A DNA stretch of 64,000 nt from JAPLKB01 sp964532465 (GTDB lineage: Bacteria > Desulfobacterota > Syntrophorhabdia > Syntrophorhabdales > Syntrophorhabdaceae): the NCBI GenBank assembly GCA_964532465.1, contig CAZHHX010000016.1, forward strand, positions 10,469 to 74,468. Direction: 5' to 3'. The notes below the pieces were generated by a model, which was not told where the DNA came from, did not search any database, and saw only the letters and a list, made by a program, of their open reading frames with translations. Shown here one piece after another: positions 26,674 through 34,411 of the stretch; position 1 is the stretch's first letter; every line of letters starts with the position of its first letter. Position numbers and translations under genes: made by a program.

Positions 26674-28209
26674 TTATTCTTTCTTACGGAATAATTTTGG
26701 ATCAATTCCCAGTTTAGCAATTTTATATTGAACGATTCTTTTCGTAGTTCCCAGAATTTTCGCAGCTTTGGTTTGATTTCCCCCTGTAATATACAGAGTA
26801 TCAACAATCAGAGATCTTTCCTGTGCTTCAACAAGAGAAGACAGCTTGCCGCGTTCTTTTTTATCCGTTTTACTTTCCCTGACATGCAAAGAGGGCGGTA
26901 AATATGAACTTTCAATGGTATCGGTATTGGATAAGAGAACGGCCCGTTCAATGCAGTTTTCCAGTTCCCGTACATTGCCCGGCCATTTATGTGATAAGAA
27001 CGCTTCTATCGCCGCGGTGGATATTTTTTTAACGTGTTTACCCATCTCCGCGCTGTACTTCAAAACAAAATGATCAGCTAACAGTATAATATCACTGCCT
27101 CTTTCGCGAAGAGGAGGCAGGTATACGGGAAAAACATTCAGACGGTAGAATAAATCAGCGCGAAACCGTTCCGCCATGATGTCCTGCTCCAGATCTCTGT
27201 TTGTGGCTGCGATAATGCGCACATCAACATTAACAACTCTTGAAGAACCAAGGGGTTGAAATCTTTTTTCCTGCAAAACGCGTAAAAGCTTTACCTGAGC
27301 GGCGGCAGAAAGTTCTCCTACTTCATCTAATAAAATAGTTCCACCGTTGGCTTCTTCAAAACGCCCGCGGCGCTGTTGCAGGGCGCCGGTAAAAGCTCCC
27401 CTTTCATGACCGAAAAGCTCGCTTTCGATCAACGTGTCAGGAATTGCCGCGCAATTAACCTGCACCAGAGGCCCGTTTTTTCGCGGAGAGTTCATGTGAA
27501 TTGCATTGGCAATCAATTCCTTGCCCGTTCCAGTCTCTCCAACTATTAAAACAGTTGTCTTGGAATCGGCAACCTGGGCGATTAGACCGAATACTTCCTG
27601 CATGGGTTTTGAATGTCCGATAATATCTATCGAAGGCGCCCGTGAACTGCCTACAATTTTTCTCAGCCGTCTATTTTCTTCTTCCAAAGCTCTGACATGG
27701 ACAAATTTGGCCATTAATTCCGATACAGCGGAAAGCATTGCCAGCTCCTTATCCAGATTTTCCACTTCGCGCGCGACCTTATCGGCAGATAAAACACCGA
27801 CAACATGATCATCATACATAATGGGAACACAAAGAAATGCAAGTTCCGACCTGTTTAAGTGACGCCGTGCGCCGGTACGGTCCAAAAAGTGAGTTGCACG
27901 CCCCAGATTAGCTACAGCCATTGGTCGTCCTGTCTGGGCGACTTCGCCGGTAATGCCTTCTCCTGGTTTGTATGTCACATCCATTCCTTCGATATTTACA
28001 TCATGGGCAATATCCAGCCAGACCTCATTTTTTTCGCGGTCAAAGAGAGAGATCATCCCTCTCTGCATTCCCAAACGCAAACTCATTTCCTGCAGGACCT
28101 GCTCCAGACCGTCACGCAAGTCTGTAGGCCGGGCCAATATCTTAGCTATTGCGTGCAAAGCTGCCAGTTCTTCATAACTATGAATACTCAATTTACGCTC
28201 TTTCTCCAA
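26674..28209 (-). CDS. Sigma-54-dependent transcriptional activator with GAF domain (NifA-like)
   Basis: 511-aa enhancer-binding protein. An N-terminal GAF domain (about 25-165, with YKPGEGITGEVAQTGRPMAV) is followed by a coiled linker and a sigma-54 AAA+ domain (about 195-420). Key motifs are Walker A GETGTGKE, the sigma-54 contact loop ERGAFTGA, Walker B GGTILLDEVGEL, and an arginine finger region in AERFRADLFYRL. A Fis-type helix-turn-helix ends the protein (TGGNQTKAAKILGTTKRIVQ, about 475-494). The domain order and GAF type match NifA and related nitrogen or stress regulators. It is convergent with the glutamate-synthase-like operon whose promoter is sigma-54 type, making that operon its most likely target. 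The upstream dyads at 28220-28282 may be its own binding sites. Confidence 0.92.
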   Translation of the reverse strand: MEKERKLSIHSYEELAALHAIAKILARPTDLRDGLEQVLQEMSLRLGMQRGMISLFDREKNEVWLDIAHDVNIEGMDVTYKPGEGITGEVAQTGRPMAVANLGRATHFLDRTGARRHLNRSELAFLCVPIMYDDHVVGVLSADKVAREVENLDKELAMLSAVSELMAKFVHVRALEEENRRLRKIVGSSRAPSIDIIGHSKPMQEVFGLIAQVADSKTTVLIVGETGTGKELIANAIHMNSPRKNGPLVQVNCAAIPDTLIESELFGHERGAFTGALQQRRGRFEEANGGTILLDEVGELSAAAQVKLLRVLQEKRFQPLGSSRVVNVDVRIIAATNRDLEQDIMAERFRADLFYRLNVFPVYLPPLRERGSDIILLADHFVLKYSAEMGKHVKKISTAAIEAFLSHKWPGNVRELENCIERAVLLSNTDTIESSYLPPSLHVRESKTDKKERGKLSSLVEAQERSLIVDTLYITGGNQTKAAKILGTTKRIVQYKIAKLGIDPKLFRKKE

Positions 28210-28219
28210 AATAATATTT

Positions 28220-28282
28220 TGAACTTTTGTTCATATCAGGCCCTTCAAGTCTTGAAAATATTTTGGAACAAAATTGTTCCAA
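28220..28282. promoter_or_regulatory. Paired GAAC/GTTC dyads upstream of the sigma-54 activator gene
   Basis: Two inverted repeats lie just upstream of the activator start (28209). One is TGAAC-TTTT-GTTCA at 28220-28233; the other is TTGGAACA-AAAT-TGTTCCAA at 28263-28282, with arms perfect over 8 bp. Their centres are about 46 bp apart. Similar half-sites occur in the operon promoter region at 16420-16434. Autoregulation is the simplest reading. Confidence 0.5.
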
Positions 28283-28438
28283 TAGCAATAGTTTTTCGCC
28301 TTTTTTGAATAATTTTAAATGAAAAGCCCTTATGGTTTTTGCTTACCCGGCGTTACAGTCTATCTTATCAATTTTCAGAGGATGTTACCATCCGAGATCA
28401 TTTAAAATTGATAAATTTCACCCGAGATAACAGCTCCA

Positions 28439-28485
28439 AGGGCGGGGAACGATTGGAGCAAGCCCCCCATATCCTTCCCCGCCCT
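28439..28485 (-). terminator. Stem-loop downstream of the MBL-fold gene
   Basis: Arms AGGGCGGGG (28439-28447) and CCCCGCCCT (28477-28485) with a long loop, 31 nt after the stop codon on the minus strand. No T tract follows, so this may be an RNA-stabilising or weak termination structure. Confidence 0.45.
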
Positions 28486-28515
28486 AAGTTCATTCGTCCC
28501 GTGAGTACACTCTTA

Positions 28516-29436
28516 TTATTGCTTCTTCAAATACTTCATCTGGATATTCGGCGCAATGAGCCATATGCCCTCAGGTCGCTGAGGCAGGGCACTCTGCATT
28601 GCGGTTACAATCTTTTGAATGTCATCCGTTTGGGATGTAAATTCCTTTGCCTTTTGATCAAACAGAAGAATGTACTCTTTCATATCCTCCAAATCCTTTT
28701 TTCCTGAAAGAGGGCCATGGCCGGGAATGATCTTTTCTATATCCATTGACTTGATGTTGTCCAATTCTTTAGCCCATTCATCAATATTTCCCTCGCCGAG
28801 GAAAGGATGGTATTTCGTAAAAAGTATATCACCGGCGAAGAGAATCTTCTTACCGGGTAGATAAACCAGCGTATCTCCATTGGTATGTGAGTGACGGGGA
28901 TGAATGAGCTCGATCTGCTCACTGCCGATATCAATTATCATTCTATTGCCATAAGCTAAAACAGGGTAGGCCGGTGTTGTTCCTTTCATATCATTTGCTG
29001 TAAGGCCGTATTTTCCAATATTTTTGATGGTGTCCCCGGCATTATTTTCCATAGTCTTCTTGTCGTTTTCCTGGGCGATGATCACCGCGCCAAGTTTTGC
29101 GAATTCAGAATTGCCGAATACGTGGTCAAGGTGATGATGTGTATTAACAACATATTTGATAGGCTTACGGGAGATGGTTCGGATGTCCCGGATGAAACGC
29201 TTTGCCTCTTTAGCAGAGATCAAAGAATCCACAACCACAATGCCGTCCCTGCCGATAATAATGCCCGCATTAGCCCCGAAGCTATTATTTTTGGAACCGT
29301 TTTTTGTGTCTACATATGCATAAACGTTCTCTCCAATCTGCGTCAATTTCTCCGCGGCAAATGCATGGCCACAAATTGCCGACACCGCGAGAACCAATAT
29401 AAACAATTTTCCTAAAATGGCTAAAGGCTTCCTCAT
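28516..29436 (-). CDS. Exported MBL-fold metallo-hydrolase
   Basis: 306-aa metallo-beta-lactamase-fold protein with a Sec signal peptide (MRKPLAILGKLFILVLAVSA, cleavage likely after HAFA near residue 27). The zinc-binding motif is THHHLDH (about 99-105). A second His is in HPRHSHTNGDTLVYLP, Asp in FAGDILF, and His in IIPGHGPLSG. The pattern matches class B/quinoprotein-relay-type hydrolases rather than glyoxalase II. The substrate is unknown; true beta-lactamase activity cannot be assumed. It stands alone between two intergenic regions. Confidence 0.85.
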   Translation of the reverse strand: MRKPLAILGKLFILVLAVSAICGHAFAAEKLTQIGENVYAYVDTKNGSKNNSFGANAGIIIGRDGIVVVDSLISAKEAKRFIRDIRTISRKPIKYVVNTHHHLDHVFGNSEFAKLGAVIIAQENDKKTMENNAGDTIKNIGKYGLTANDMKGTTPAYPVLAYGNRMIIDIGSEQIELIHPRHSHTNGDTLVYLPGKKILFAGDILFTKYHPFLGEGNIDEWAKELDNIKSMDIEKIIPGHGPLSGKKDLEDMKEYILLFDQKAKEFTSQTDDIQKIVTAMQSALPQRPEGIWLIAPNIQMKYLKKQ

Positions 29437-29763
29437 ATTTATCCTCCTATTTTTTTATAGCCCAACACCGGGCATAAGCAAGAGACAACGCTTCTTTGTT
29501 GCCGACCGGCTGTATACACAGACTGGGCAAGTTATCTTCTTGCCGGGTTTTTCGTGTCGATAAAACCTCAATTCAAAAAACTATTTTTTAGAACGCCAGC
29601 TAAGTGTCCCGGCGGCTTGCCGGAACTTTGGCCTCAATCGGTTTTGTCATGTTCTTGTTTTATTGTAGCCCCTATTCTGATTTTTGTCTTTATTTTTCTC
29701 TTAACTTTTCATTCAGGAGAAAAACCAGCCATTCTAAAAATATCTATTTTTTCATTCTGTACT

Positions 29764-29986
29764 TTATAAAGAACATTAATAAAGAAGTTTTCATGCTTGC
29801 TTTCACAGTGAAAGCAAAAATTAGTTAATTGTTCAAATCAAAGCTTGTATTGGCTTTGCCGGAATTTTAAAATATTGCAGCAACAGTTTTTGCAATGTTG
29901 CAGACACATTGTCTGAAATGTCTAATTTTGAAGATTTATGACTGTTTATTTTACTTGCTGCCATCTGTTTAATTGAAATATTGAAG
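29764..29986. repeat. About 220-bp dispersed repeat, copy 1
   Basis: Direct repeat of the segment at 31418-31616. Both begin TTATAaAGAACATTnATAAAGA and run through a TTGC...GCAAAAATTA hairpin, a GTATTGG...CCGGAATT block and CAGCAACAGTTT, to the shared end TTTAATTGAAnaATTGAAG. This copy has an extra segment with the hairpin CAGACACATTGTCTG. The surrounding region, 29437-30121, has no recognisable gene. Confidence 0.75.
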
Positions 29987-30121
29987 TATATCTTCACATC
30001 CACTTTATAATTTTTTCCCATTATAAGTATACATTATTCCATAGTTATTTAGTTTTTATGGAAACGTCCACTACCCGTCCAAAATGTTCTCTCAGCCTCC
30101 CTTCGTGTTATGTTTGTTAGT

Positions 30122-31057
30122 TCAATACTCCTCAATCGTTTTGTTGAACAGCGAGAGGACATACTCGAAGCGGCTTACATATGCGCGCAAGACAGACGCC
30201 GAGTGTTGTTTCCCGTCCGCTTTAAGAGTGAGTTTCCACGGCGTCCCCCATTTATTGGAATCATTTTTCTTTCTGTATGATCCCAGCTCGTTAAAAGAAC
30301 AAGCCTGCGTTGCGGCATATAGCCGTCGCACCGCCATTTCGGGGGCTCTCTTCGCTGCCGTTGTATATTGCGGCGGACCAGCCTGTTTATACGACGAGCG
30401 GCTTTTTGAGTATATGACCACTCGGCCATCACTAAAAATTGTATCGCTCCTTACGGTTCTCCGATCACTCTTGTCGGTTCCCGGTGCGTATTCCATCGAA
30501 AAATCGGCCGGCACGTCAACAGCACTTACGTCAAGGATGTCGCATGGAGCCATCTCCACCATTTCTGCATTGTTTTTATCCACCGATTTTGGGGAATTAA
30601 GATTGCGCAAGTGAAGCTCAAGCAATACATCCGGCCACTCACGCAAACTGGCCTGGTATGCCGCCGCGGCCTTGGACATATTTCCGCGTTCCTGCCAGTC
30701 TTTTCCCTGATTGCGTTTGTCTTGAGCTGCTCGCTTATGACGCGCCAGATCTGCTTCAAATTTAGCCAGTTTCTCCTGCCGTTGAGCATCCGGAGAGGCC
30801 TTCAGGCCGGCACGCATCAACACGACACCCTCACCGTACTGCTTCTTGACAAACAGGTCTTCCCCTTCCTGCCAGAGTTCCTGAGGACTTTTCACAGGAT
30901 ACGGCGGAAGCGCTTCCTTTTCTTTCAGAAGCTGCGCTTCAATTTCCGATCCGGTGGGACCGCCGGTGTAAGGCCGAACCGGAGGCGACGCATGAGCAAT
31001 CATACTGGCAGCCACAGCATACAGCATGAACATAAACAGGATAAGACTCTTCTTCAT
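30122..31057 (-). CDS. Exported hypothetical protein, TPR-like
   Basis: 311-aa protein not recognised by name. It has an N-terminal signal peptide (MKKSLILFMFMLYAVAASMI, cleavage near HAS). A Pro-rich stretch follows, then two helical repeats resembling tetratricopeptide units: LWQEGEDLFVKKQYGEGVVL and GKDWQERGNMSKAAAAYQAS (about 61-160). The C-terminal half (about 190-310) is beta-rich, and ends ALSLFNKTIEEY-like. It lies between the two copies of the 200-bp repeat together with an IS110 remnant, which suggests the segment was moved or rearranged. Its stop is followed by AACTAAC, similar to an attC R'' box, but no matching second half was found. Confidence 0.6.
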   Translation of the reverse strand: MKKSLILFMFMLYAVAASMIAHASPPVRPYTGGPTGSEIEAQLLKEKEALPPYPVKSPQELWQEGEDLFVKKQYGEGVVLMRAGLKASPDAQRQEKLAKFEADLARHKRAAQDKRNQGKDWQERGNMSKAAAAYQASLREWPDVLLELHLRNLNSPKSVDKNNAEMVEMAPCDILDVSAVDVPADFSMEYAPGTDKSDRRTVRSDTIFSDGRVVIYSKSRSSYKQAGPPQYTTAAKRAPEMAVRRLYAATQACSFNELGSYRKKNDSNKWGTPWKLTLKADGKQHSASVLRAYVSRFEYVLSLFNKTIEEY

Positions 31058-31157
31058 TGGTTCCCTCCGTGTGCAGGATATTATTCAAGGCCTCATCAAG
31101 AAGCGACAAAATAGGTTCTGCGAGGAACCAAATCTTACCCATACAGGAGGAAACCTT

Positions 31158-31422
31158 ATGAACTCTTACAAAGGACAACACAAATTCTACTGCGGTATCG
31201 ATCTTCATGCAAGAAAAATGTATCTCTCCATCCTTGGATGAAAAAGGAGAGATTAAACTGCACCGGAACATGGACACCGGCAGGGAAGTCTTTCTCAAAG
31301 TAATTGAACCCTATAGGGAAGATATTTTTGTTGCAGGCGAATGCATGTTTGCCTGCTGGCACTGGATTGCTGATCTGTGTCAGAAAGAAGGCATATCCTT
31401 CGTATTAGGTCGCCCTTTATAG
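31158..31422 (+). pseudogene. IS110-family transposase remnant (frameshifted, truncated)
   Basis: From the ATG at 31158 (AGGAGG 7 nt upstream) the frame reads MNSYKGQHKFYCGIDLHARK, the N-terminal DEDD-domain start of IS110 transposases, and stops at a frameshift near 31236 (an extra G). The next frame continues the same protein with EKGEIKLHRN, VIEPYREDIFVAGECMFACW, WIADLCQKEG and FVLGRPL, then ends abruptly at 31422. An intact protein would run about 250 residues further. The truncation coincides with the start of repeat copy 2. The hairpin GGTTCTGCGAGGAACC upstream (31112-31127) may be part of the element's left end, which in IS110 elements encodes the guide RNA. Confidence 0.82.
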
Positions 31423-31616
31423 AGAACATTCATAAAGAAGTTTTTATACTTACTTGCACATTGCAAGCAAAAATTAATTAATCGTTCAAGGTAAAGCCTG
31501 TATTGGTTTTACCGGAATTATTAAATTTGCAGCAACAGTTTCTGTAAAGTCTCATTATTGATAATTTATGACTGCTTATTTTACTTCCCGCCATCTGTTT
31601 AATTGAAGAATTGAAG
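31418..31616. repeat. About 200-bp dispersed repeat, copy 2
   Basis: Second copy of the repeat at 29764-29986, in direct orientation and about 1.65 kb away, starting exactly where the IS110 transposase is cut. The internal hairpin differs in sequence (CTTGCACATTGCAAG here, GCTTTCACAGTGAAAGC in copy 1), but the pairing is kept. Confidence 0.75.
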
Positions 31617-31636
31617 ATGTCCCTCCATCCCCTCCT

Positions 31637-32800
31637 TCATTTTTTACGGCGATTTGTTATCGAGAATTTTTCGATTTCCGCACCCTTCTTGTCGATGACG
31701 TAAACCTCCATGGCATCAGCGGATACATCGAAGCGCGCGAAGTGATATTTGTATTGTGCGCAAAAGATTTCCTTACCTGACTCCAAATAACATGCAGCGC
31801 ATATTTTCTCAAATGGCACTGTGAGACATTCATTATCTTTTTCATTCACGGGAGCCCCGCCGCCGCCCAGCGTCAGATAAGTGATCCCGTCATGCTCGAC
31901 ATGGCTGTAGTAATGTCTGTGGCCCTGGAGAACCAATTGCACATTGTTGTCTTTCAGTATGCTGCCGATCGATTCCCTCAAGTGGGGGTATCCTTTCATG
32001 CAATCCCATATCGGCGTATGGAGCATTACAATCTTCCATGGTTTCTTAGTATTCTCCAGTGTCGTCTTCAACCATTCCTGCTGTTTTGTCTGAATCTCCT
32101 GCTGCTTTTCAGCCGCCCCTTCATAGGACCAAGTGTCGAGGACGACGAAAAGCGCCGATCCATATTCAAAGGAATAATAGAAGCGTTTTTCGTCTTTATA
32201 GTCATAGGGATAATATTTCCGGAAAAGTTCCCCCATGTTTTCATAGTTCATCACGGTTTTGAAGGCTGTATAGGCGTCGTATCCTTCATGGTTCCCCAGA
32301 ACGCCCATGAAGGGGAGACGGGCAAACACTTCCGCAGTGGACATGAAGCCGTTGTCCAGATTAAAGTGCTGCAGATCCCAAAGGTATTCATTCAGGCCGT
32401 TCCAAACATAATCGCCGAGATGGACGAGCAGGGTCTGGCGCTGATCACGATGAGGATACATATCGTTCCACAACGCTTTCAGAACCTCGTTGTGCTCCGT
32501 CGGAAGCCCGAAATGCTCCGGCCGGGTATCGCCGTAGCCGTAGAACGAAAATTTTGTCTCGCCTTCCGACGGCGCAGCGAGGAATGTGCCGGAATATGGC
32601 ATTTGATCTCCAATTATGACCCTATAAAAATACATTTTGCCCGGTTCAAGGTCGGTGATGGTATATTCGAACTGATGTTGATTTGCGGCACTGCCGGTCT
32701 CCTTAACCGGGACCGGTTCGTTGAGTTTCTCCCCGAGATAAAGACCCCATTGGATGGCCGCTTTGGCTGGCATCTGATAAGTCTGCCACAGTATTTTCAT
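31637..32800 (-). CDS. Metallophosphoesterase (purple-acid-phosphatase-like), 3' part of a frameshifted gene
   Basis: 387 aa. An N-terminal fibronectin-III/PAP-N-like domain (about 1-75, with LEPGKMYFYRVIIGD) is followed by a calcineurin-like phosphoesterase domain. The metal-binding motifs are GYGDTRPEH, LVHLGDYVWNG, GVLGNHEGYD, MLHTPIWD and QGHRHYYSH, giving all expected Asp/His/Asn ligands. The frame just upstream (32797-33057) ends KKPYLIYTGKIKK, which is how this family normally leads into the MKILWQT strand. The two frames overlap as ATGA, so this is probably one exported protein broken by a -1/+2 shift near 32797, or two coupled genes. Without the upstream part the enzyme would lack a signal peptide. 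Confidence 0.78.
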   Translation of the reverse strand: MKILWQTYQMPAKAAIQWGLYLGEKLNEPVPVKETGSAANQHQFEYTITDLEPGKMYFYRVIIGDQMPYSGTFLAAPSEGETKFSFYGYGDTRPEHFGLPTEHNEVLKALWNDMYPHRDQRQTLLVHLGDYVWNGLNEYLWDLQHFNLDNGFMSTAEVFARLPFMGVLGNHEGYDAYTAFKTVMNYENMGELFRKYYPYDYKDEKRFYYSFEYGSALFVVLDTWSYEGAAEKQQEIQTKQQEWLKTTLENTKKPWKIVMLHTPIWDCMKGYPHLRESIGSILKDNNVQLVLQGHRHYYSHVEHDGITYLTLGGGGAPVNEKDNECLTVPFEKICAACYLESGKEIFCAQYKYHFARFDVSADAMEVYVIDKKGAEIEKFSITNRRKK

Positions 32801-33057
32801 TTCTTTATTTTACCTGTATAGATCAGGTAGGGTTTTTTACGGATGATATCCGGTTTACTGGAAGCATCTTTTTTCGCTTCCTCGACAGAGATCTGTTTCC
32901 CGACAGCGCTTTGCGCCCATGCTATAGAGGAAATACCGGCGAAAATAAGGAAAAACAACACCAAAACGACGGTACAACATAGCGAAAACCATGAGCATGA
33001 ACATCTCTTCCTTGCACTTTCTCCTTTCAGGTTAGTTTTTAGTTCTTCGTTCAGCAA
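32797..33057 (-). CDS. Signal-peptide-bearing 5' part of the phosphoesterase gene (frameshifted)
   Basis: 86-aa frame with a hydrophobic export signal (VVLVLFFLIFAGISSIAWAQ, about 31-50, cleavage after AWA) and a short tail ending KPYLIYTG. That tail is the usual N-terminal strand of PAP-type phosphoesterases, so this is most likely the start of the gene at 31637-32800 separated by a frameshift. The only in-frame start codon is a TTG at 33057, inside an attC-like site, and a good ribosome site (AAAGGAG) points to an out-of-frame GTG. A second defect near the 5' end is therefore possible. Confidence 0.5.
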   Translation of the reverse strand: MLNEELKTNLKGESARKRCSCSWFSLCCTVVLVLFFLIFAGISSIAWAQSAVGKQISVEEAKKDASSKPDIIRKKPYLIYTGKIKK

Positions 33058-33193
33058 CTAACACAGCCGGAGGCCTGATTTAAGGCCGATTGGCTGCATC
33101 CATTCAATGCTGTTCAGCACTTCCCAGTCGGAAATGGTAAAATCAGTTTGAAAGGCCTCTTTATGGCCGATTAGCTCCAACGTCTGGTTGGCC
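33056..33193 (-). repeat. Composite attC-like integron recombination site
   Basis: Read on the minus strand it starts with an R''-like GGCCAAC (33193-33187) and ends with an R'-like GTTAGTT (33062-33056). It contains two AATCGGCC-TAAA-GGCC stem-loops instead of one, as if two attC sites had fused around a lost cassette. The toxin gene at 33161 ends inside it. Confidence 0.55.
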
Positions 33194-33604
33194 GATATAT
33201 TCAGCGTGAAGACCTGAATTCTTTGCAGCCATGAATTGCCTTCTGTCAGAAGTGACAAACAAATCAGCCCTCCACTCAAGAGCACATGCGACGTGAAGAG
33301 AGTCCAGTGCACGTAACGTATTGTTTTCCAATAGCTTAACTGAACGTGAGACTACCGAAGGAGTTATCTGCAAAATCGTTGCGTCTCTGACGTCGTCCAA
33401 AAGCTGGTTTTTAACAGCCCGATAATCAGCGACAGTTAAGTTGTGCTCTCTCAGTCTCCTGTTGAGGCCAGAAATAATCTCAGGCACCAGAATAACTGAG
33501 AAAGCTAATTCCAAAGCATCCTCCAGGAAGAGTTGTAACTCTTCACTCCCGATTTCTTGCACATATCTCTTGGCAAACGATGATGAATCAACCGCAAGCT
33601 TCAC
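33161..33604 (-). CDS. PIN-domain toxin (VapC-like) of a type II toxin-antitoxin pair
   Basis: 147-aa PIN-domain ribonuclease. It starts at a GTG (33604) that overlaps the antitoxin stop as GTGA, giving the usual (V/M)KLAVDSSSFAKRY opening with the first catalytic Asp. A second acidic cluster lies in LVPEIISGLNR (Glu), and ALDSLHVACALEW plus LFVTSDRRQF carry the third and fourth acidic residues. The last ten residues (GQPDVGANRP) are translated from the attC-like repeat that follows, as happens in integron cassettes. The antitoxin lies immediately upstream. A longer frame to 33685 would cover the antitoxin and is rejected. Confidence 0.82.
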   Translation of the reverse strand: MKLAVDSSSFAKRYVQEIGSEELQLFLEDALELAFSVILVPEIISGLNRRLREHNLTVADYRAVKNQLLDDVRDATILQITPSVVSRSVKLLENNTLRALDSLHVACALEWRADLFVTSDRRQFMAAKNSGLHAEYIGQPDVGANRP

Positions 33605-33834
33605 AATGCCGTCTCGCGCTCTTCTAAGATAGCTGAAGATAGATCGCTTCCCTGGATGCGCAAACGGATTCCTGATAGCTTCCATGCCGGAGTTCTCTGT
33701 GCTTTGTCAGAAAATGGGACTACTTCAGCTACCGGTTTTCCGCGTCTGAAAAGAATAAGTGTCTCCCCGTGCTCTACCTCGGTTAATAAGCCTGAAGCCT
33801 TCTTTCGGAAATCTGTGAACGCAACACTTTTCAT
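33601..33834 (-). CDS. Phd/YefM-like antitoxin
   Basis: 77-aa antitoxin with the Phd/YefM signature: an N-terminal DNA-binding segment VAFTDFRKKASGLLTEVEHG followed by ETLILFRRGKPVAEVVPF. The C-terminal part (about 50-77) would wrap and inhibit the PIN toxin encoded 4 nt overlapping downstream. It should autorepress the promoter just upstream, where a TGTACA-type dyad (TGTACATTCAACTGTACA, about 33851-33868) is visible. Confidence 0.82.
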   Translation of the reverse strand: MKSVAFTDFRKKASGLLTEVEHGETLILFRRGKPVAEVVPFSDKAQRTPAWKLSGIRLRIQGSDLSSAILEERETAL

Positions 33835-33902
33835 TTAATGCCTCCTATTGTGTACATTCAACTGTACATCTTAGATAGCGATTTGTCAAGATTAAGTTCT
33901 GT

Positions 33903-33966
33903 GGCTAACACAGATCTGAGCCAGAGGCAGGTTTTATTGCCGATTGGCTCCAGCGGTTTGTTCACT
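33903..33966 (-). repeat. attC-like integron recombination site
   Basis: On the minus strand: R''-like AGTGAAC (33966-33960) overlapping the hicA stop codon, a stem CTGGAGCC / GGCTCAG with one unpaired base around an AATCGGC...GCC loop, and R'-like GTTAGCC (33909-33903). It lies between the HicAB and Phd/PIN cassettes, as an attC should. Confidence 0.6.
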
Positions 33967-34190
33967 CATAATATTTTCTTTAATTCTTCTGAGGTTATCT
34001 CGCAGTCACGCATAATTTGAGCTAAAAGCCCGCGCCCGATTGTTTCACCCGGATGTACAGGCACCACCGTGCACCTGCCGTCAGAGTGTTGGAGGAAATT
34101 GTGGCTACCCTTGCTTCGAACTACCTCAAAGTCTATCTTCTTTAGGGCTTTAATAAGATGTTTACCAGTAATTGAAGGAAAATTACTCAC
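33966..34190 (-). CDS. hicA: HicA-type mRNA interferase toxin
   Basis: 74-aa double-stranded-RNA-binding-fold toxin. The family pattern is ITGKHLIKALKKIDFEVVRS, then GSHNFLQHSDGR with the catalytic His, and VPVHPGETIGRGLLAQIMRD. Length is normal for HicA. It is encoded after hicB here (start overlaps the hicB stop by 4 nt), and its own stop codon overlaps the R''-like box of an attC-like site. It is expected to cleave mRNA when HicB is depleted. Confidence 0.9.
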   Translation of the reverse strand: MSNFPSITGKHLIKALKKIDFEVVRSKGSHNFLQHSDGRCTVVPVHPGETIGRGLLAQIMRDCEITSEELKKIL

Positions 34191-34396
34191 GCAGTGACCG
34201 CCACACGCTGAACACCAATAAACTTAGTATTTGCAGGCTCTTCCACTTCGAGGCAGAGTTCAATTGCTTCCTTGATTCTTTTCATTAGTACATCAAGTGA
34301 TTTTGCCTGTGTGTGACACCCTCGCAACATAGGCACCGAGGCTACGAAATATCCATCTTCATCTTTTTCGATAACTACGCTAAATTCTCTATGCAT
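34187..34396 (-). CDS. hicB: HicB-type antitoxin
   Basis: 69-aa antitoxin with the partial RNase H fold: EFSVVIEKDEDGYFVASVP, LRGCHTQAKSLDVLMKRIKE and AIELCLEV. The ATG at 34396 is chosen because GGAGG sits 8 nt upstream; an ATG five codons earlier (34411) has the ribosome site directly against it. There is no C-terminal DNA-binding domain, as in short HicB proteins. It is translated just before its partner toxin. Confidence 0.88.
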   Translation of the reverse strand: MHREFSVVIEKDEDGYFVASVPMLRGCHTQAKSLDVLMKRIKEAIELCLEVEEPANTKFIGVQRVAVTA

Positions 34397-34411
34397 TTCA
34401 ATATCCTCCAT

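Noticed and set aside
28516..29436. Antibiotic-resistance beta-lactamase
   Set aside because: The zinc motif is common to the whole MBL superfamily; the remaining motifs fit general exported hydrolases, and no resistance context is present.
30060..30125. A further attC site after the 311-aa exported protein gene
   Set aside because: AACTAAC overlaps the stop region, but no L boxes, stem or R' box could be found downstream.
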